Positions 36,950 through 48,028 of a DNA stretch of 64,000 bases are shown here, one piece after another. This DNA is from Nectonema munidae (taxonomy: Eukaryota > Nematomorpha > Nectonematoida > Nectonematidae). The translations under genes and the position numbers were made by a program. The DNA is taken from the NCBI GenBank assembly GCA_030549495.1, contig JAUIRK010000015.1, positions 122,150-186,149 on the forward strand, read 5' to 3'. Every line of letters begins with the position of its first letter. The stretch's first letter is position 1. The notes under the pieces were generated by a model, which was not told where the DNA came from, did not search any database, and saw nothing but the letters and a program-made list of their open reading frames with translations.

Positions 36950-38100
36950 AAAAAGAAAACAAAGTTTTTTTAAATTTTATAAATTATTTCATTTAATTTG
37001 AAAAATTTAATAAACAAAACAACAAATTTTTTATCGTACCCTTCAAAGAAGTCAAAAGTGTATAGGTTGACTTAATTGCCATTTAAGGCCAAGCAAAGCA
37101 GACGATATCTAAAAAACGCAGACGATTTATATTCAAAGTCATTGAAAAAAGCAGACGAAGATGAAATTACTTATGTTCCAAAATAGGAACATTGGCCGTA
37201 AATAGGTTTTTTGATTTTAAGTGTATTCATAGTTAATTCTATATATGAAGGATAGTATTGAGAATTTTTCAGTTTTGAAAAAGGAAATTAACTTTAAAAA
37301 AAATTAAAAATAAAAAGGAATTTAAATCGAATTAAATAGGAATTACTAAAGTCGTCTGCTTTGTTCGGTCCTAAATGGGTTAAAACACAATCATGAAACG
37401 AATGTTTTACGAAAAAACTCTAAAAATGTTGGAAGATTCTACTTCGAAATCTTTTACACCAACACATAAAATATTTGAGAAATTTATGGTTTAAAAGCAT
37501 CAACATATTTTTTAATTAGTGATAATATGCCTACAATAAATATAAAGGATCTAAATAAACTATCAAAAGCAGAGAACATAAAAAGATTAATCAGATTAAA
37601 ATGGAGGAAGGAAATAAAAGATATTGCTTTTGATATAGCTCAGGATTTACAAAAATTAGAGTGTGGAGATTTTTTACGATGATGACACCTAAATAAAAGA
37701 CGTCTATGTTTTTCTGCAATTGTTTTACGGTAGGAATCCGCTAATTTTATATTTTACTAATTTTCAAAATAAATGCGCTTAGATACTGGCTAATGGATTC
37801 ACCAATAAATGAAATCTTTGAGATGGAACTTTTAAAAATGTCCTTCTGGTAACACTCAGGAGTACGAATACCCATTTTATAGTCTTTTGTCAGATATATT
37901 AGATTATATTACATAAAAAGTTGCCTTTTTTGGGAAAAATTTTATAATCTTTAACACCTAATTTGCTTCCAATGCATCATGAATTTTATTCAAAAAAGTC
38001 TACCAAGAAGTAAAAAAAAGGCTTAAGACGTTTGCACAAAGGTTTCTGTATTGTAATTTTAAAATATCTTAGAAAGCATTTAATGTCAAAATTTAACATA
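36950..38100 (+). pseudogene. Degraded FLYWCH/MULE fragment carrying a TTAA MITE
   Basis: It is closely related to 27550-28250 (minus strand) and to 55140-56000. Shared strings include CACAATCATGAA (HNHE), CACCAACACATAA and TTTTTCTGCAATTGT, plus a 30-codon block reading DNMPTINIKDLNKLSKAENI then KRLIRLKWRKEIKDIAFDIA. A TTAA-type MITE interrupts it at about 37076-37210, and the end of another lies at 37345-37383. The catalytic region is missing. Confidence 0.6.
37072..37212 (-). mobile_element. TTAA-flanked MITE, subfamily B, inverted copy
   Basis: It matches 6005-6134 in reverse orientation almost throughout, including the palindrome TGTTCCAAAATAGGAACA and the AAAGCAGACGA modules. The left flank is TTAA at 37072. 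The right duplicate is degraded. It is inserted in the MULE fragment around it. Confidence 0.75.
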
Positions 38101-38421
38101 TGTGTGTTTTATAGTTTTATAATCATTGTCTGAAAAATATAAAAAAATATATAAGATTTTCCAATTAAATTTTACCAAACTGGTTCTTTTTTATTTGAAT
38201 TCATTTTTTTGAAGACTATATTAAAAATTATATATTATCATTGACATAATTAGGGGCAGACTGCCAACATATGGAAAAAGATTTCATAGCAGAATAAATT
38301 AGAAGGAATATTTCAATTTTGTGATTAATAAATAAACAAAAAAACATCTTTTAATATTTTAAAATTTTTATAGGCAAAGTTAATAAAATAGTAAACAGTA
38401 TTGAGTAATGTATATTGCAGT

Positions 38422-38658
38422 TCAAAATTCTAAAGTTTCCAGTTGAGATGCATTGCTAAGATCGATCTGATCGATTTTGATTGCGAAGTAGGATTGAATT
38501 TTGAGTAGAAGTGGGATTTGTTCACACAGAATTAAATTGAATGAAAGTCCCTTGCGGCCAAAACGTCCAGTGCGCCCGATTCTATGCAGGTACGTTTCAA
38601 AGTCGGGATCTTCGCTATTATAACGAAGTGGAATATGAAAATTAATGACCACAGTAAC
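38422..38658 (-). CDS. DDX19: DDX19/Dbp5-like helicase, last exon
   Basis: The acceptor TTTTATTTTAG precedes GTTACTGTGGTC, giving [10 protein letters not shown], the continuation of the DVEQ|V junction in DDX19/Dbp5 proteins. The exon contains the complete motif VI region [19 protein letters not shown] and a C-terminal helix region ([20 protein letters not shown]) before a TGA at 38422. It ends a few residues after the point where family members end. DDX19/Dbp5 is the RNA-dependent ATPase that remodels mRNPs at the cytoplasmic face of the nuclear pore. The sequence is divergent (HIP for DLP, a shorter loop) but unbroken. No clear AATAAA was found just downstream. Confidence 0.88.
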   Translation of the reverse strand, partial: VTVVINFHIPLRYNSEDPDFETYLHRIGRTGRFGRKGLSFNLILCEQIPLLLKIQSYFAIKIDQIDLSNASQLETLEF

Positions 38659-39639
38659 CTAAAATAAAAGATAAATAAAAAATACTAAATTTGCTGTATT
38701 AAATGTATCGATTAAAAAAAAATCAATGCGATTTATCATAAATTTATAATTTCAGTATAATTAATTAAAACATTTTAAAATAGAATATGCTATAAAAAAA
38801 GGCAGAACATATGACATAGTGTTTAGAATGCATATAGGCTGTCTTTGAAAGATTCCCCTTTGTTCTGGAAATAAGTTATAAAGAGGCTGAACAAAAGTTA
38901 ATAAAGTTATTTTGAATTTCTATTTATTTTCTTTTAGCATATATATAAATAAGGACAATAAAAAGTAAAGAATCACTCGCTTTAACAAACTGAAGAAAAA
39001 TGTGTAGTTTTTAAATCTTTGTGAGCATTTGATAACTTGTGACGAGGGTTGTGGAGTCGGAGTATATTGAGTCGCACCTTTGGAGACGAAGAGGGAGTCA
39101 TAATAATTATTAAGACCAATTTCATAAATAGTTTATTGTTTAAAATATTAAAATACTTGGCGTGGCTTTGAGCAATCCTTATGCAAGGAACAAAGGAGAA
39201 GAAGCATTATCAAGTCCTTCGGTGAATTTACTCGAAGAATGGAAGTAAAATACAATATATAACATCGAAGGAATTTAAAATTAAGAGCCAAGAAAACAAT
39301 GCATCCACTCATAAAACGCCTATACCAACATGAAAAATGACCAAAATTCACTTAAGAATGATCTGAAAGTGAAGACATTAAAAAAACTGCCTTGGATAAA
39401 GATAAAAGTAGAGTATGCAAAAAACTTCGTAAAAAAATTTAAAAAAATAAATACAGACGCATTTATCAGAGACGAAAATTCTTTTAACCTTGATCCATCC
39501 ATGAATACTCACAATTCTAGTTTTAAAACATAGCTTAGGACATTGTATAGTATAGGATATATGAAACATTTTTGGTTTGTATTTTTTCTCTTAATTGTTG
39601 GACATTGATTAATGTTTTTAAAGTTTGCTGATCCCTGGT

Positions 39640-40110
39640 CTATATTAAAACAAGAAAATGCAAAGAAAGTTGAAGAAATTGCTACCTAGAATGAAAGTAT
39701 GGAGAATACTTGCTCTAAAGTTAATGATATCCTAAAGAAACCGTTTGAAAGTGAAAAGAAAATTGATCAATTGGAGCAATATAATAGAAGGAAAAATAAA
39801 AAGATTTATGGTCTAAAATCGTAGAATGATATAATAAGTGATGTTTTAATTTTTAAATTCATAAATGAACTTATATATTGATCGGAGACATAGATGTGTT
39901 ATCGGTTGGGTAATAAGAGTAAAAATCATATATTTTTGTTTTATCCGGCATGATATAAAAGATATCGTTTTTAAAAAAACGCTAGGTTATAAAAGGTTCA
40001 GGTATTTTTGCCAATGAAGATCTTACTAGAAAAAATTTTGGTATATTAATTTTCTGCAAAAAGTCTGATTATTTTTGTTAAAGTTCAAAGCAATTCAGAT
40101 AGCTCAAACT
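39640..40110 (+). pseudogene. LINE ORF1 remnant
   Basis: A broken frame reads KIDQLEQYNRRKNKKIYGL then SDVLIFKFINEL, and later KGSGIFANEDLTRKNFGILI. These match the LEQYxRRxNxxxxGI and GxFINEDLTxxxRxLL blocks of ORF1 proteins of L1/CR1-type non-LTR elements. No ORF2 is adjacent. It lies antisense within the helicase intron. Confidence 0.6.
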
Positions 40111-40660
40111 TTATTTCTCCATTTAATTGTGCACCTTCGAGAACCTCACTAATGCAAATCCAGAAACCTCATTATACACACCCTCAAGAACCTTACTAAT
40201 GATGATGAAGAACCTCATTAGTACCATCAAGAACCTCACCAATGATCATGAAGACTATAAATCGTGCAAAAAACATAGTGAAGATTTACACTTCTTATTT
40301 TACTGTAAATAAATCTTCATCGCTTACTTCTTTCTCATTCTGAAGTTTTTAGACTTCTGCAGAATGTCTTCAAGCTGGAAAGGATCACCACCTCTGAAAG
40401 AGTCTTATGGAAGAAACAGTTAAAGATTTGGCAGAACCTGATAAGAAGCAAGGAAGTGCTCTTCTTTTATTACTCCCTGATCCTTCAGACCCACGAAAGC
40501 CAGCGCTGACGTTGGATCTTGATTTTATCAACAACGAAAGTGGAGTGGATGAAATTCTCAAGAGACTAAACCAGTTACAGTAGTCCCCCCTAATACACGC
40601 ACCATTAGTACACGAAATCCGTTAATCCGCTGGTCAAGGCAAATTCCCGTTTTTGCCTCA

Positions 40661-40845
40661 TGCAACTCACACACTCGGGACAAACATGTCAACTCTCTTA
40701 TGTATATAGACCCCTGCATTTTTACTTGAAATCAATCATTTATTCACATGCAACTCATACACTCATGACAAACATGTCACCTCTTTTATGTATATAAACC
40801 ACTGCATTCTTACTTAAAATCCATCATTTATTCACACGCAACTCA
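40661..40845. repeat. 88-bp tandem repeat in the Tigger 5' region
   Basis: TGCAACTCACACACTCGGGA at 40661 recurs at 40749 and begins again at 40837, a period of 88 bp over slightly more than two units. It sits between the terminal repeat and the transposase, where duplicated binding sites would be expected. Confidence 0.8.
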
Positions 40846-42324
40846 ACTGTACACATCTGGCAATCTTCATAGAATTTTTACAGATCACCTCGCTATTAAT
40901 TGTCCTATCTATACATGGCAAACCAAACTCAAACCCGGAAAAAGAAATCTTATGCCTCCCTATACCATCGATCAAAAGCTGGAAGCAGTGACAAAAGTAA
41001 AAACAGGAGATTCATAGGCTAAAGTCTCAAGAGAATTTGGAGTTCTAGAAGGTACACTACTTGGTTGGATTCGAGATGCAGAAACTGAGACACTTCGTTA
41101 GAGATTTGGATGGACAAAATGGGCTGAAAAGAAAGAGAGCAAGGTTAGCTGCAGATCCTGCCTTGGATAAAGCCACTTTTGATTGGCTGTCTCAAAAGGA
41201 CACTAATGTACCCATTTCTGGCAGCATCCTTCAGGCTCAAGCTCAAAAGTTTAACAAAGAGATTCATGGAGATGGTTCTTCAACATTTTTGTTCCTGAGG
41301 AAGATTGGAGAGGAAGAAAAAGCAATACTACTGTTCGGTAATTGTCCTCCCCCCCCCCAGCTACAAGAGAGCTTGTAGAGTAACTACAAGAAACATATTG
41401 TTCAAGCCATCGTCGATGAGAATGCTGACGTTGTAGATTTCTTGAAAGAGTTTAACATCAAGGATGCGATTTATACTAGAGCCAGGGCATGGAGTGACAT
41501 CACATAAAAGTGTATTATTAACTGCTGGTCCAAGGATGAAGATGACAATGGTGAAGATGAAGACTTCTGGGAATTCTCTCAGGCAGAAGTGAAGGCTAGG
41601 GAGGATCTCATGAAACAGAACCTTCCTAGAGTGGATGAAAGCGTGGGAGGAGGATGAAGACAACATCTCAATAGCACAGCTTCTCGCAGATCAGCAAATC
41701 CTCAGCAATGCTCTGTGAGCATTGGCCAATACAGAATCACATACAGCTACATCACAACAGACTGCTGAGCTACTCACTTCTGATCAGGTTGATGACGAGA
41801 TGGGCAGACAGTTTAAGAAGGTCTCTGCAAAAGATGCTGTCTTTGGTGGAGAACAACTGCTGAAACTCTTTGAGCAGTAAGGCTCCTCAAAGGAAGTCCT
41901 GCAAATGCAGAATCTTTTTCGTAAGGCTAAGAAGATAGAGAATCAGGCCACAAGGCATAAGACAATTGACGACTTCTTCAAGAAACAGTAGTGTTAATCC
42001 GCATTTCTATACATATGGCTGATGTTTATATGACTTTAGCAGATTTTTGTGATATTTGTTGTATATGAACAATTATTTGAATTATCATGTTAAATAAAAA
42101 AAAATATATTTCTGTCATATGTGTTTGTGGTTATCGATTATTAGAAAGTATAAAATAAAAAACACTCGAAACTGTACCATGATTTCAAGTCAAGGGTCTC
42201 TATCAAAATAGCCTATTAATGGAATTACCCCCTGTTAAATGTGTTTATAGATACTTGTATACTTATATCTTAATTGTGACAATACACGGGGGGGGGGGTT
42301 GGTCATCTTCCCAGTGGTCGTGTA

Positions 42325-42452
42325 TTAACCGGTTATCGACCACAATCGACTTTACAAAAATATGAATCGTCTGCTTTTATAAATGCCTTTTAACACAAAT
42401 CTTCTGCTTTACATTAGATATAGTCTGATTATTCTGGTCGATAACGGTTTAA
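42325..42452. mobile_element. TTAA MITE inserted in the Tigger right terminus
   Basis: TTAA is duplicated at 42325-42328 and 42449-42452. The body (120 bp) has ends CCGGTTATCGACCA and, inverted, ACCGTTATCGACCAG. It interrupts the Tigger end exactly between CGTGTA and GGGGGACTACTG, which are contiguous around TTA in the left Tigger end (read inverted: CGTGTATTAGGGGGGACTAC). Subfamily A modules (GCTTTACATTAGATAT) are present. Confidence 0.88.
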
Positions 42453-43850
42453 GGGGGACTACTGTATTTAGAAGCGGAAAAAACATCTTATATTGTCTTC
42501 ATATTATTGCTACCTACACATATATTCAATTAAAAAAAGTAAATTGTGTGAAAATACATTTAAGACTTGGGTCTATGAATTGACAAGTATGAAGTCGTAA
42601 ATTTAAATTTAGTTCTTTTAAATAGAAATAAAGCCTAAAATGTTTGGAAAATTTTCTTATAAATCGTACATTTATATGAACTAGCTATTCAATTTGATAA
42701 GTGATGCGGGATAATTAAATGATACAGAAAATAATGCAAAAAGTGAAAAATGAATCCATACAAATTTAACGCATTTGATCCAATAAAAAACGAATAATAA
42801 TTATGTTAACCTAGGATACTTTTACTGCATTGAAATGATTACAGCGGAGCTTAATGGCTTAAGGCAAATCTATCATTTACCACTATCCACAATATCACAA
42901 GAGCCACTTTTATAAACACAGATGAATTACAATCATTTGCATGTTTATAAGGTTTTTTTTAACAAAAAAATTGAAGGAAATTGTTAAAACATTGCGAAGT
43001 GTATTCTTGATAATAAGAAACTAAAACATTAATAAAATTAATATCTAGGAATGAAGATGCCATAAATTTGAATTCTGGAAAAAAAGACTTGATTGTTTAA
43101 ATTATTATATTTACAAAATTATAATAAAGGCATTTATCCTAACTAGTATATTCTTGAAAAGTCTACTTACAAGCCAAATAAATCTTTAAATAATATAATA
43201 TAGAATTGAGAGAAATCAAAATATTGGGACTTGTAAGTATGTGATCAAATATAATTCTGATTTAATTTCAAATAAACTGTGTGAAATTGCAATCTTATTT
43301 TACTTTCATTTCAAGTGTTTTGCATTAATTGCCTCGATTCAAGATTTTATTCCATTTATATATTTCAAAAACTTCCATTTCCTTACTCTCAAGCTTTTTC
43401 AGTTCTTTCAAATCTAAGCAAAAAATGAAAACTTTAATTTTAATTTCATCTAAAAAGTAGAAATTAATAATGATCTTTACATGTTTTCTGGGGAAAATTA
43501 TTCCAGGCAAGATTTTAGCAGCCTTTATGAAGTGCAATAATTGTCAAATTTTTTCAAAAGGGACAATAGGGCGCATAATCCTGAGAACCAAACAATTTAA
43601 AATAAGACATTGTAAAATTAAGAAACTTATTAGATCTCAGTACAAAAATGCGATTTTCCACAAGAAAATTTTACCAATTGCTTTCTTTTAGTTTTCTATA
43701 AATTAAAAAAAGCGTGTCATGATTTTTTGTTAGCATAAATAGAATTAAAATTAGGCTCAATCAACAAATCATTGCTGGGTATATAGAAAGGTTTTAGAAA
43801 AAATGCCAAATTTAATATGATCATCAAGAATAAAAAGAAAAGAAGTTAAC

Positions 43851-44053
43851 CTGCTCAACGTCGATCCCTCGAGATAAAACGTTAGTTGCGATTAAAATCC
43901 TTTGAGTTCCGGATTTGAAATTTTCAATTTTTGAATTGCGCTCGAAGACATCAAAATCCGAAGTCAGAACGGATACTGCAAAAAGTTCTTTTTCTAAAAT
44001 CTCAGCCAAGTCTGCGGCATCTTTTTTTGTTTTCACAAACACTATGCATTGTC
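43851..44053 (-). CDS. DDX19: DDX19/Dbp5-like helicase, penultimate exon
   Basis: The acceptor TTTTCAAG at 44054 and the donor CAG|GTTAAC at 43850 bound 203 bp. The first base pair joins with the previous exon's terminal ATGG to give MGQC in phase. It encodes RecA-like domain 2: QCIVFVKTKKDAADLAEILE (motif IV) and RILIATNVLSRGIDVEQ (motif V), with LTSDFDVFERNSKIENFKSG between them. The order and spacing match DDX19/Dbp5. No stop or frameshift was seen. Confidence 0.88.
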
Positions 44054-44383
44054 CTTGAAAATATTTATAGCGCAGATCAATCAATTAATAATGATTCATG
44101 ATGGAGTCGTGTACATTGTAGGAATGCCCCATAGGGTATGCGAATACCTGTAATTGTCGCCGTCTCAGATACTAACTAGAGTTGAAGTTACAAAACTTAC
44201 ACCCCGATTCCTATATTTTACTAAATACCGACTCTGGCTCATCCTTTAAAATCTTTGGCTCTCCACTTAGATTCCGTCACATTGGTACTAACAATTTTTA
44301 GACGAGCAGAGCAGGTATGGAAACATTGAATGATTGAGGCTATAAAATAGTTTGATTTATCTTAATTAACCTTGACATATGGA

Positions 44384-44675
44384 AGTGTAGGCAGTACCAG
44401 ATTAACAAAGTACCAGATGTAGCAGCTGTTATAGGCCCCGCGCTTAGCTGAAATTTTTTTTTTTTACTTTTTGTAATATCTTTTAGTTTTCTTCATTTCT
44501 TCTTTCATATTTCCTCCTTAAAATAAATGTTTGCTCTTGAATTTTGTGGTTTTTATCTTTTTTGCAGAATCTAGATCAATTTTATTAAAAAATTTTTTAC
44601 TTCCTAACTATCATTTGTAAATTTAATCGATCTGCTACAAGCCCCGCACTTGGTAGATCCGGCACTGAGTGTAGG
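44384..44675. mobile_element. hAT-type MITE in helicase intron 2
   Basis: A perfect 8-bp TSD, AGTGTAGG, lies at 44384-44391 and 44668-44675. The left end CAGTACCAGATTAAC pairs with the right end read inward, CAGTGCCGGATCTACCAAG. GGCCCCGCGCTT and its inverted counterpart lie slightly further in. The body (44392-44667) is 276 bp and non-coding. Confidence 0.85.
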
Positions 44676-44830
44676 ATGTAGGTTCTCAAATCTTTTTGAA
44701 GTCATAACTCACTTAATATCCTATAAAAAAAATTGCTCCATCCCAAACGAAATAGAAAAAAAATTAGTGTTGTCATCAAAAATTAGGCCGTAAAAAAGTT
44801 TAAATTAACGTAGAGGTAGTTTAATTTGTA

Positions 44831-44968
44831 TTAACCCTTTCATTACCAGTAAAATCAGACGATATTTATTAAAAGGCAGAAGATTCATATACAAAACTAT
44901 TTGAAAAAGACGAAGGTAAAATTTTAGTTTATGTATCATATATGATACACTAGTCACGAAAGGGTTAA
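44831..44968. mobile_element. TTAA-flanked MITE, subfamily C
   Basis: TTAA lies at 44831-44834 and 44965-44968, with a 130-bp body. The ends CCCTTTCATTACCAGTAAAA and, inverted, CCCTTTCGTGACTAG match each other. It shares the AATCAGACGATAT module with subfamily A and the CATATATGATAC palindrome with the piggyBac-type right end near 51615. It lies in helicase intron 2. Confidence 0.85.
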
Positions 44969-45022
44969 AGAGGCTCGCAATGCAATGAATGGATTTTATT
45001 AAAATATCATTAAAGATTGTAC

Positions 45023-45240
45023 CCATAGTAAGCGCACCAAAAATGTTGATCAAGCATTGGATTTTGTGTTCAAAGGATGTACAGACCTGATAAAACTGCT
45101 TAATATTTTTTAAAGTGAGGTTTTCTTTTTTGACTCTAAGTATGAGTGGATTTGGAACGAGTGTTCTCGAAAATTCCATCACTTCTTCGGAATAAGTTGC
45201 AGAAAAGAACAAAAGTTGGCATTGCGAGGTATTAATGTGG
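45023..45240 (-). CDS. DDX19: DDX19/Dbp5-like helicase, exon with motif III
   Basis: The acceptor CATTTTAG at 45241 and the donor ATGG|GTACAA at 45022 bound 218 bp. It encodes HINTSQCQLLFFSATYSEEV (motif III SAT), VPNPLILRVKKENLTLKNIK, the linker between the two RecA domains, and the start of domain 2 (CLINIFGALTMG). In DDX19 the equivalent reads CQMLLFSATF...LYGAIT. The frame is uninterrupted. The next intron downstream is only about 970 bp but contains two MITEs. Confidence 0.88.
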
Positions 45241-46149
45241 CTAAAATGAAAAAAAAACTTCCTTTTGATGAAATAAATTGTTGATAGAAAGTGCACAAAA
45301 TGCTATAAAATAAATTTTAAACATCATCGCAGTCTATTAAATATGACGAAATAGATTTTAAAAAATACAACAAATGATGTATATGGAAAAAGGATCAACG
45401 AAAGTTAGCAACAACGGATAGCCTGTTTAATTTAGAAGAAAAAAAATAGGATTAACGTGAACATTTTACATAGTATCAAAAGAGCTTAGAAAAGCACTGA
45501 AATCAGAAGTGGAAAATTTTAACTCGATAACAACCAAAATAATCCGGCGATATCTAATGTAAAGATTATCCCAATGTAACAAAATTTTAAATTTTTTTTG
45601 TTTATTATAATTTTTTTGATCAGTTTTCTCTTCTGATTTTAAAAATGTCGTTAACTTTTTGATAGCATCGATATAGCTTTATAGTTTTGAATTTTGTATA
45701 TTTTTAATACTAAATTTACTTTTAAAATTTTGTTTAGTTTTTAATTTTTTGTTAAATATACTTTGTTGAAAATGTCTCATAGACAATGTAAGAACTCACC
45801 AAATACATTTTGTTATGTGTGTTGTTATTATACTGGGGAAAACAAGTAGTATACAAAATTGTTAAAAATTCTAAACTGTGGATTGCATATAAACTATATT
45901 TTGGATAGCATATGGGTGACCAAGACAAATCATGGGCTCCACATGCAGTATGTTGAAGTTGTCGTTCAACATTAGAAGGATGGTTGAGAGGAACAAGAAA
46001 ATCAATGCCTTTTGGAGTTCCAAGAATCTTCATTTCTGTACAAAAGCACTAGTTTTACATGATAGCAGTTTAACAATAGCATTACCCCAAAGAAAAGTAA
46101 ATGCACTTGAATTTTTAACTAAAATTTTTTGTTTATATTAAAACTTTTT

Positions 46150-47420
46150 TTAAGATGAAAAATGTATATGACTTATCTGAAACTTTATCAAATAGTAGCG
46201 AAGAGTTGGAGCAAAATCAAAAGAACTAGATGATTTAATCAGAGATTTGGGACTTAAAGTCAGGAGCTGAACTTCTTTTTTCAAGACTTAAAGAATGGAA
46301 TTTACTATGTGAAAACTGCGGAATATCTGTTTAGTGTTTACCGAAAAAGATCTAAAAATTTTGAAATGTTATATTAATGTATGTAATAATATTTATTATT
46401 GTGAAGATGAGATTGGATTGTTCACTTCAATTGGACTTCAACATAATTCTAAAGAATGGCGTTTGTTCATTGATAACTCATCTCAGAGTCTTAAAGCAGT
46501 TTTGCTTCACAATGGAAACAAATATCCATACATACCTCTTGCACATTCTACTCATAAAAAACAAAACTATGATAACGTTAAAAAGGTCCTTGAATGTATA
46601 AAATACTCCCATTTTCAATGGGAGGTTTGTGGAGACTTTAAAACGATTTCTTTTTTGCTTGGCTTATAAGGAGGTTAACAAAGCATTCGTGTTTTCTTTG
46701 TTTGTGGGAGCTGACAACGAACATTATGAAAAAGCGGATTGGCCACTGTCAGAAGGACTTCAACCATGAACTTTCATGTACCTAGACAACCTTTGATAGA
46801 TTTTAGCAAAGTTCTATTGCCTACACTTGATATAAAGTTGGGTTTGGTTAAGCAATTTGTAAAGGCTCTTGATTGTGAAAGTCAGTTATTACAAGAAATT
46901 CGTTTAACTTTACAAAAATAAAATCGCCTGCTTTACATTAGTTATCGTCTGATTATTCTGGCTGTTAATGGGTTAATGTTCCCAAAGCTTTCTGAAGCTA
47001 AAATTAAAAATGGGGTATTCATTGGACCTCAATAAATGCAATGTTAAAATAAAAAAAATAGAAGAAATAATGACAAAAATTGAGAAGGAAGCATGATGCG
47101 CACTTCGTGATGTAGTTTAAGGTTTTCTTGGAAACAAAAAAGATCCAAATACAAAGAACTTGGATCAAACCTCATTTATACTTTCCATAAAATAGGTTGC
47201 TGTATGTCTTTGAAGATCCATTTTTTGCACTCACACTTGGATTTTTTCTTGAAAACTTATGTGATGTCAGCGATGAACATGGCTAAAGATTTCATCAAGA
47301 CATTGCAACAATGGAAAGAAGGTATCAAGGATGTTGGAACACAGATATGATGGGAGATTACATATGGTTTCTAGTGAGAACGATAAGAACATTCATTTGA
47401 GAAAAGCTAGAACTTCAAAT
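46150..47420 (+). pseudogene. Unclassified arthropod protein family gene in the TTAA element
   Basis: Blocks in order: DLIRDLGLKSGAELLFSRLK and EWNLL (46215-46310); then the frame 46334-46669 with LQHNSKEWRLFIDNSSQSLK, AVLLHNGNKYPYIPLAHSTH and WEVCGDFKTISFLLGL; then PRQPLIDFSKVLLPTLDIKL and GLVKQFVKALD (46780-46875); then FPKLSEAKIKNGVFIGPQ (46980-47035); and MSLKIHFLHSHLDFFLENL with ERRYQG and DYIWFLVR further on (47200-47380). I recognise this pattern from a large set of uncharacterised arthropod and other animal proteins, but I know no function. It shows several frame changes, and a small MITE interrupts it at 46904. The function could be transposase-like or cargo. Confidence 0.6.
46904..46976 (-). 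mobile_element. 65-bp TTAA mini-MITE inside the element's own gene
   Basis: TTAA lies at 46904-46907 and 46973-46976. Read on the minus strand it begins CCCATTAACAGCCAGAATAA, then CAGACGATAACTAATGTAAA, the same as the left half of subfamily A. Its other end is truncated near the TTTACAAAAATAAAAT block. It separates QEIR from FPKLSEAK in the surrounding gene and adds an in-frame stop. Confidence 0.75.
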
Positions 47421-48028
47421 CATTTTTGATTTTTATATTAAAAACTTAGGTTTTTATTATGAACGTATGAAACTCTTTGACAACTAAATGTGTGCTTATA
47501 AATTATATAAATATGAAAATTCAGAAAAAAATATCGATGCTATGCCAAAACAAATACTTTTTTCACGATCAGCAGTCAAATTTACGTAAATAAATATTAA
47601 AAAATACAGATAAACAAAACCATTGTTAGATTGTGTTATACTTTTATAAAGTCGATTATAGTCGACACTGGTCGTTAACCAGTTAACGTAAAAAATAAAT
47701 TTTGTATTTTTACCACCTGCTTAAAAGGTCACTTTCATTTTAGATAAAAAGTTGTAGTAAAATGTAAGTCAAATTATTATTCACATTTTTATTCGCGTAG
47801 AGTTAAAAAATGAAAGTAAAATGGTGTCTTCATGTCTAAATATAATCAATTAAAAACTGCGCAAAGGATTTTGCCAATGGCATTCATTTTGAAATTAAAA
47901 TTTCACTTATGTCGAAACACAAGTAATAAGCTTACTACTGTGAAAAAACTACAAACGTTAAAAAACACTAATTTTTGAAATAAATAAAATATTTTCTTTT
48001 TTTGTTAAAAATAATTTTATTTATGCTT

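Larger units (their letters stand above)
40576..42466 (+). mobile_element. Tigger-type element, TA target, complete ends
   Basis: TA dinucleotides flank the element (40576-40577 and 42465-42466). The left end CAGTAGTCCCCCCTAATACA and the right end read inward, CAGTAGTCCCCC, form the inverted repeat, and the right copy is interrupted by a MITE. The transposase is broken. The pogo HTH (PYTIDQKLEAVTKVKTGDS) starts near 40950; the frame 41061-41378 carries the second HTH block (DKATFDWLSQKDTNVPISGS). VDFLKEFNIKDAIYTRARAW follows near 41430, and the C-terminus TIDDFFKKQ-TAG lies at 41964-41991. The DDE catalytic segment is deleted, so this is a non-autonomous relic. Confidence 0.88.
38659..43850 (-). 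other. Helicase intron 3, 5.2 kb, transposon-filled
   Basis: It is bounded by the donor CAG|GTTAAC at 43850 and the acceptor TTTTAG at 38659. It holds a LINE ORF1 remnant (39640-40110), an imperfect AGAACCTCA(C/T)TAATG repeat (40127-40250) and the Tigger element with its nested MITE (40578-42464). The stretches 38700-39600 and 42470-43800 are AT-rich. They carry only short unassigned open frames (39148-39569 on both strands, 43325-43691 on both strands). Confidence 0.75.
45519..47686 (+). mobile_element. TTAA-flanked 2.16 kb element, parent of subfamily A MITEs
   Basis: TTAA lies at 45519-45522 and 47683-47686. The left end CTCGATAACAACCA pairs with the right end read inward, CTGGTTAACGACCA. 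The left subterminal sequence (AATAATCCGGCGATATCTAA) and the right one (AAAGTCGATTATAGTCGACA) correspond to the left and right halves of the MITE at 6492-6619. The MITEs are thus plausible internal-deletion derivatives. The TSD and ends are piggyBac-like, but the gene inside is not a piggyBac transposase. Confidence 0.7.

Noticed and set aside
43325-43691. Extra exon of the helicase
   Set aside because: Neither strand's open frame matches DDX19 sequence, and the flanking exons already join in phase without it.
45752-46141. Overlapping open frames on both strands left of the unclassified gene
   Set aside because: The two frames overlap in antisense and neither matches the family blocks that follow. 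Kept only as part of the element.
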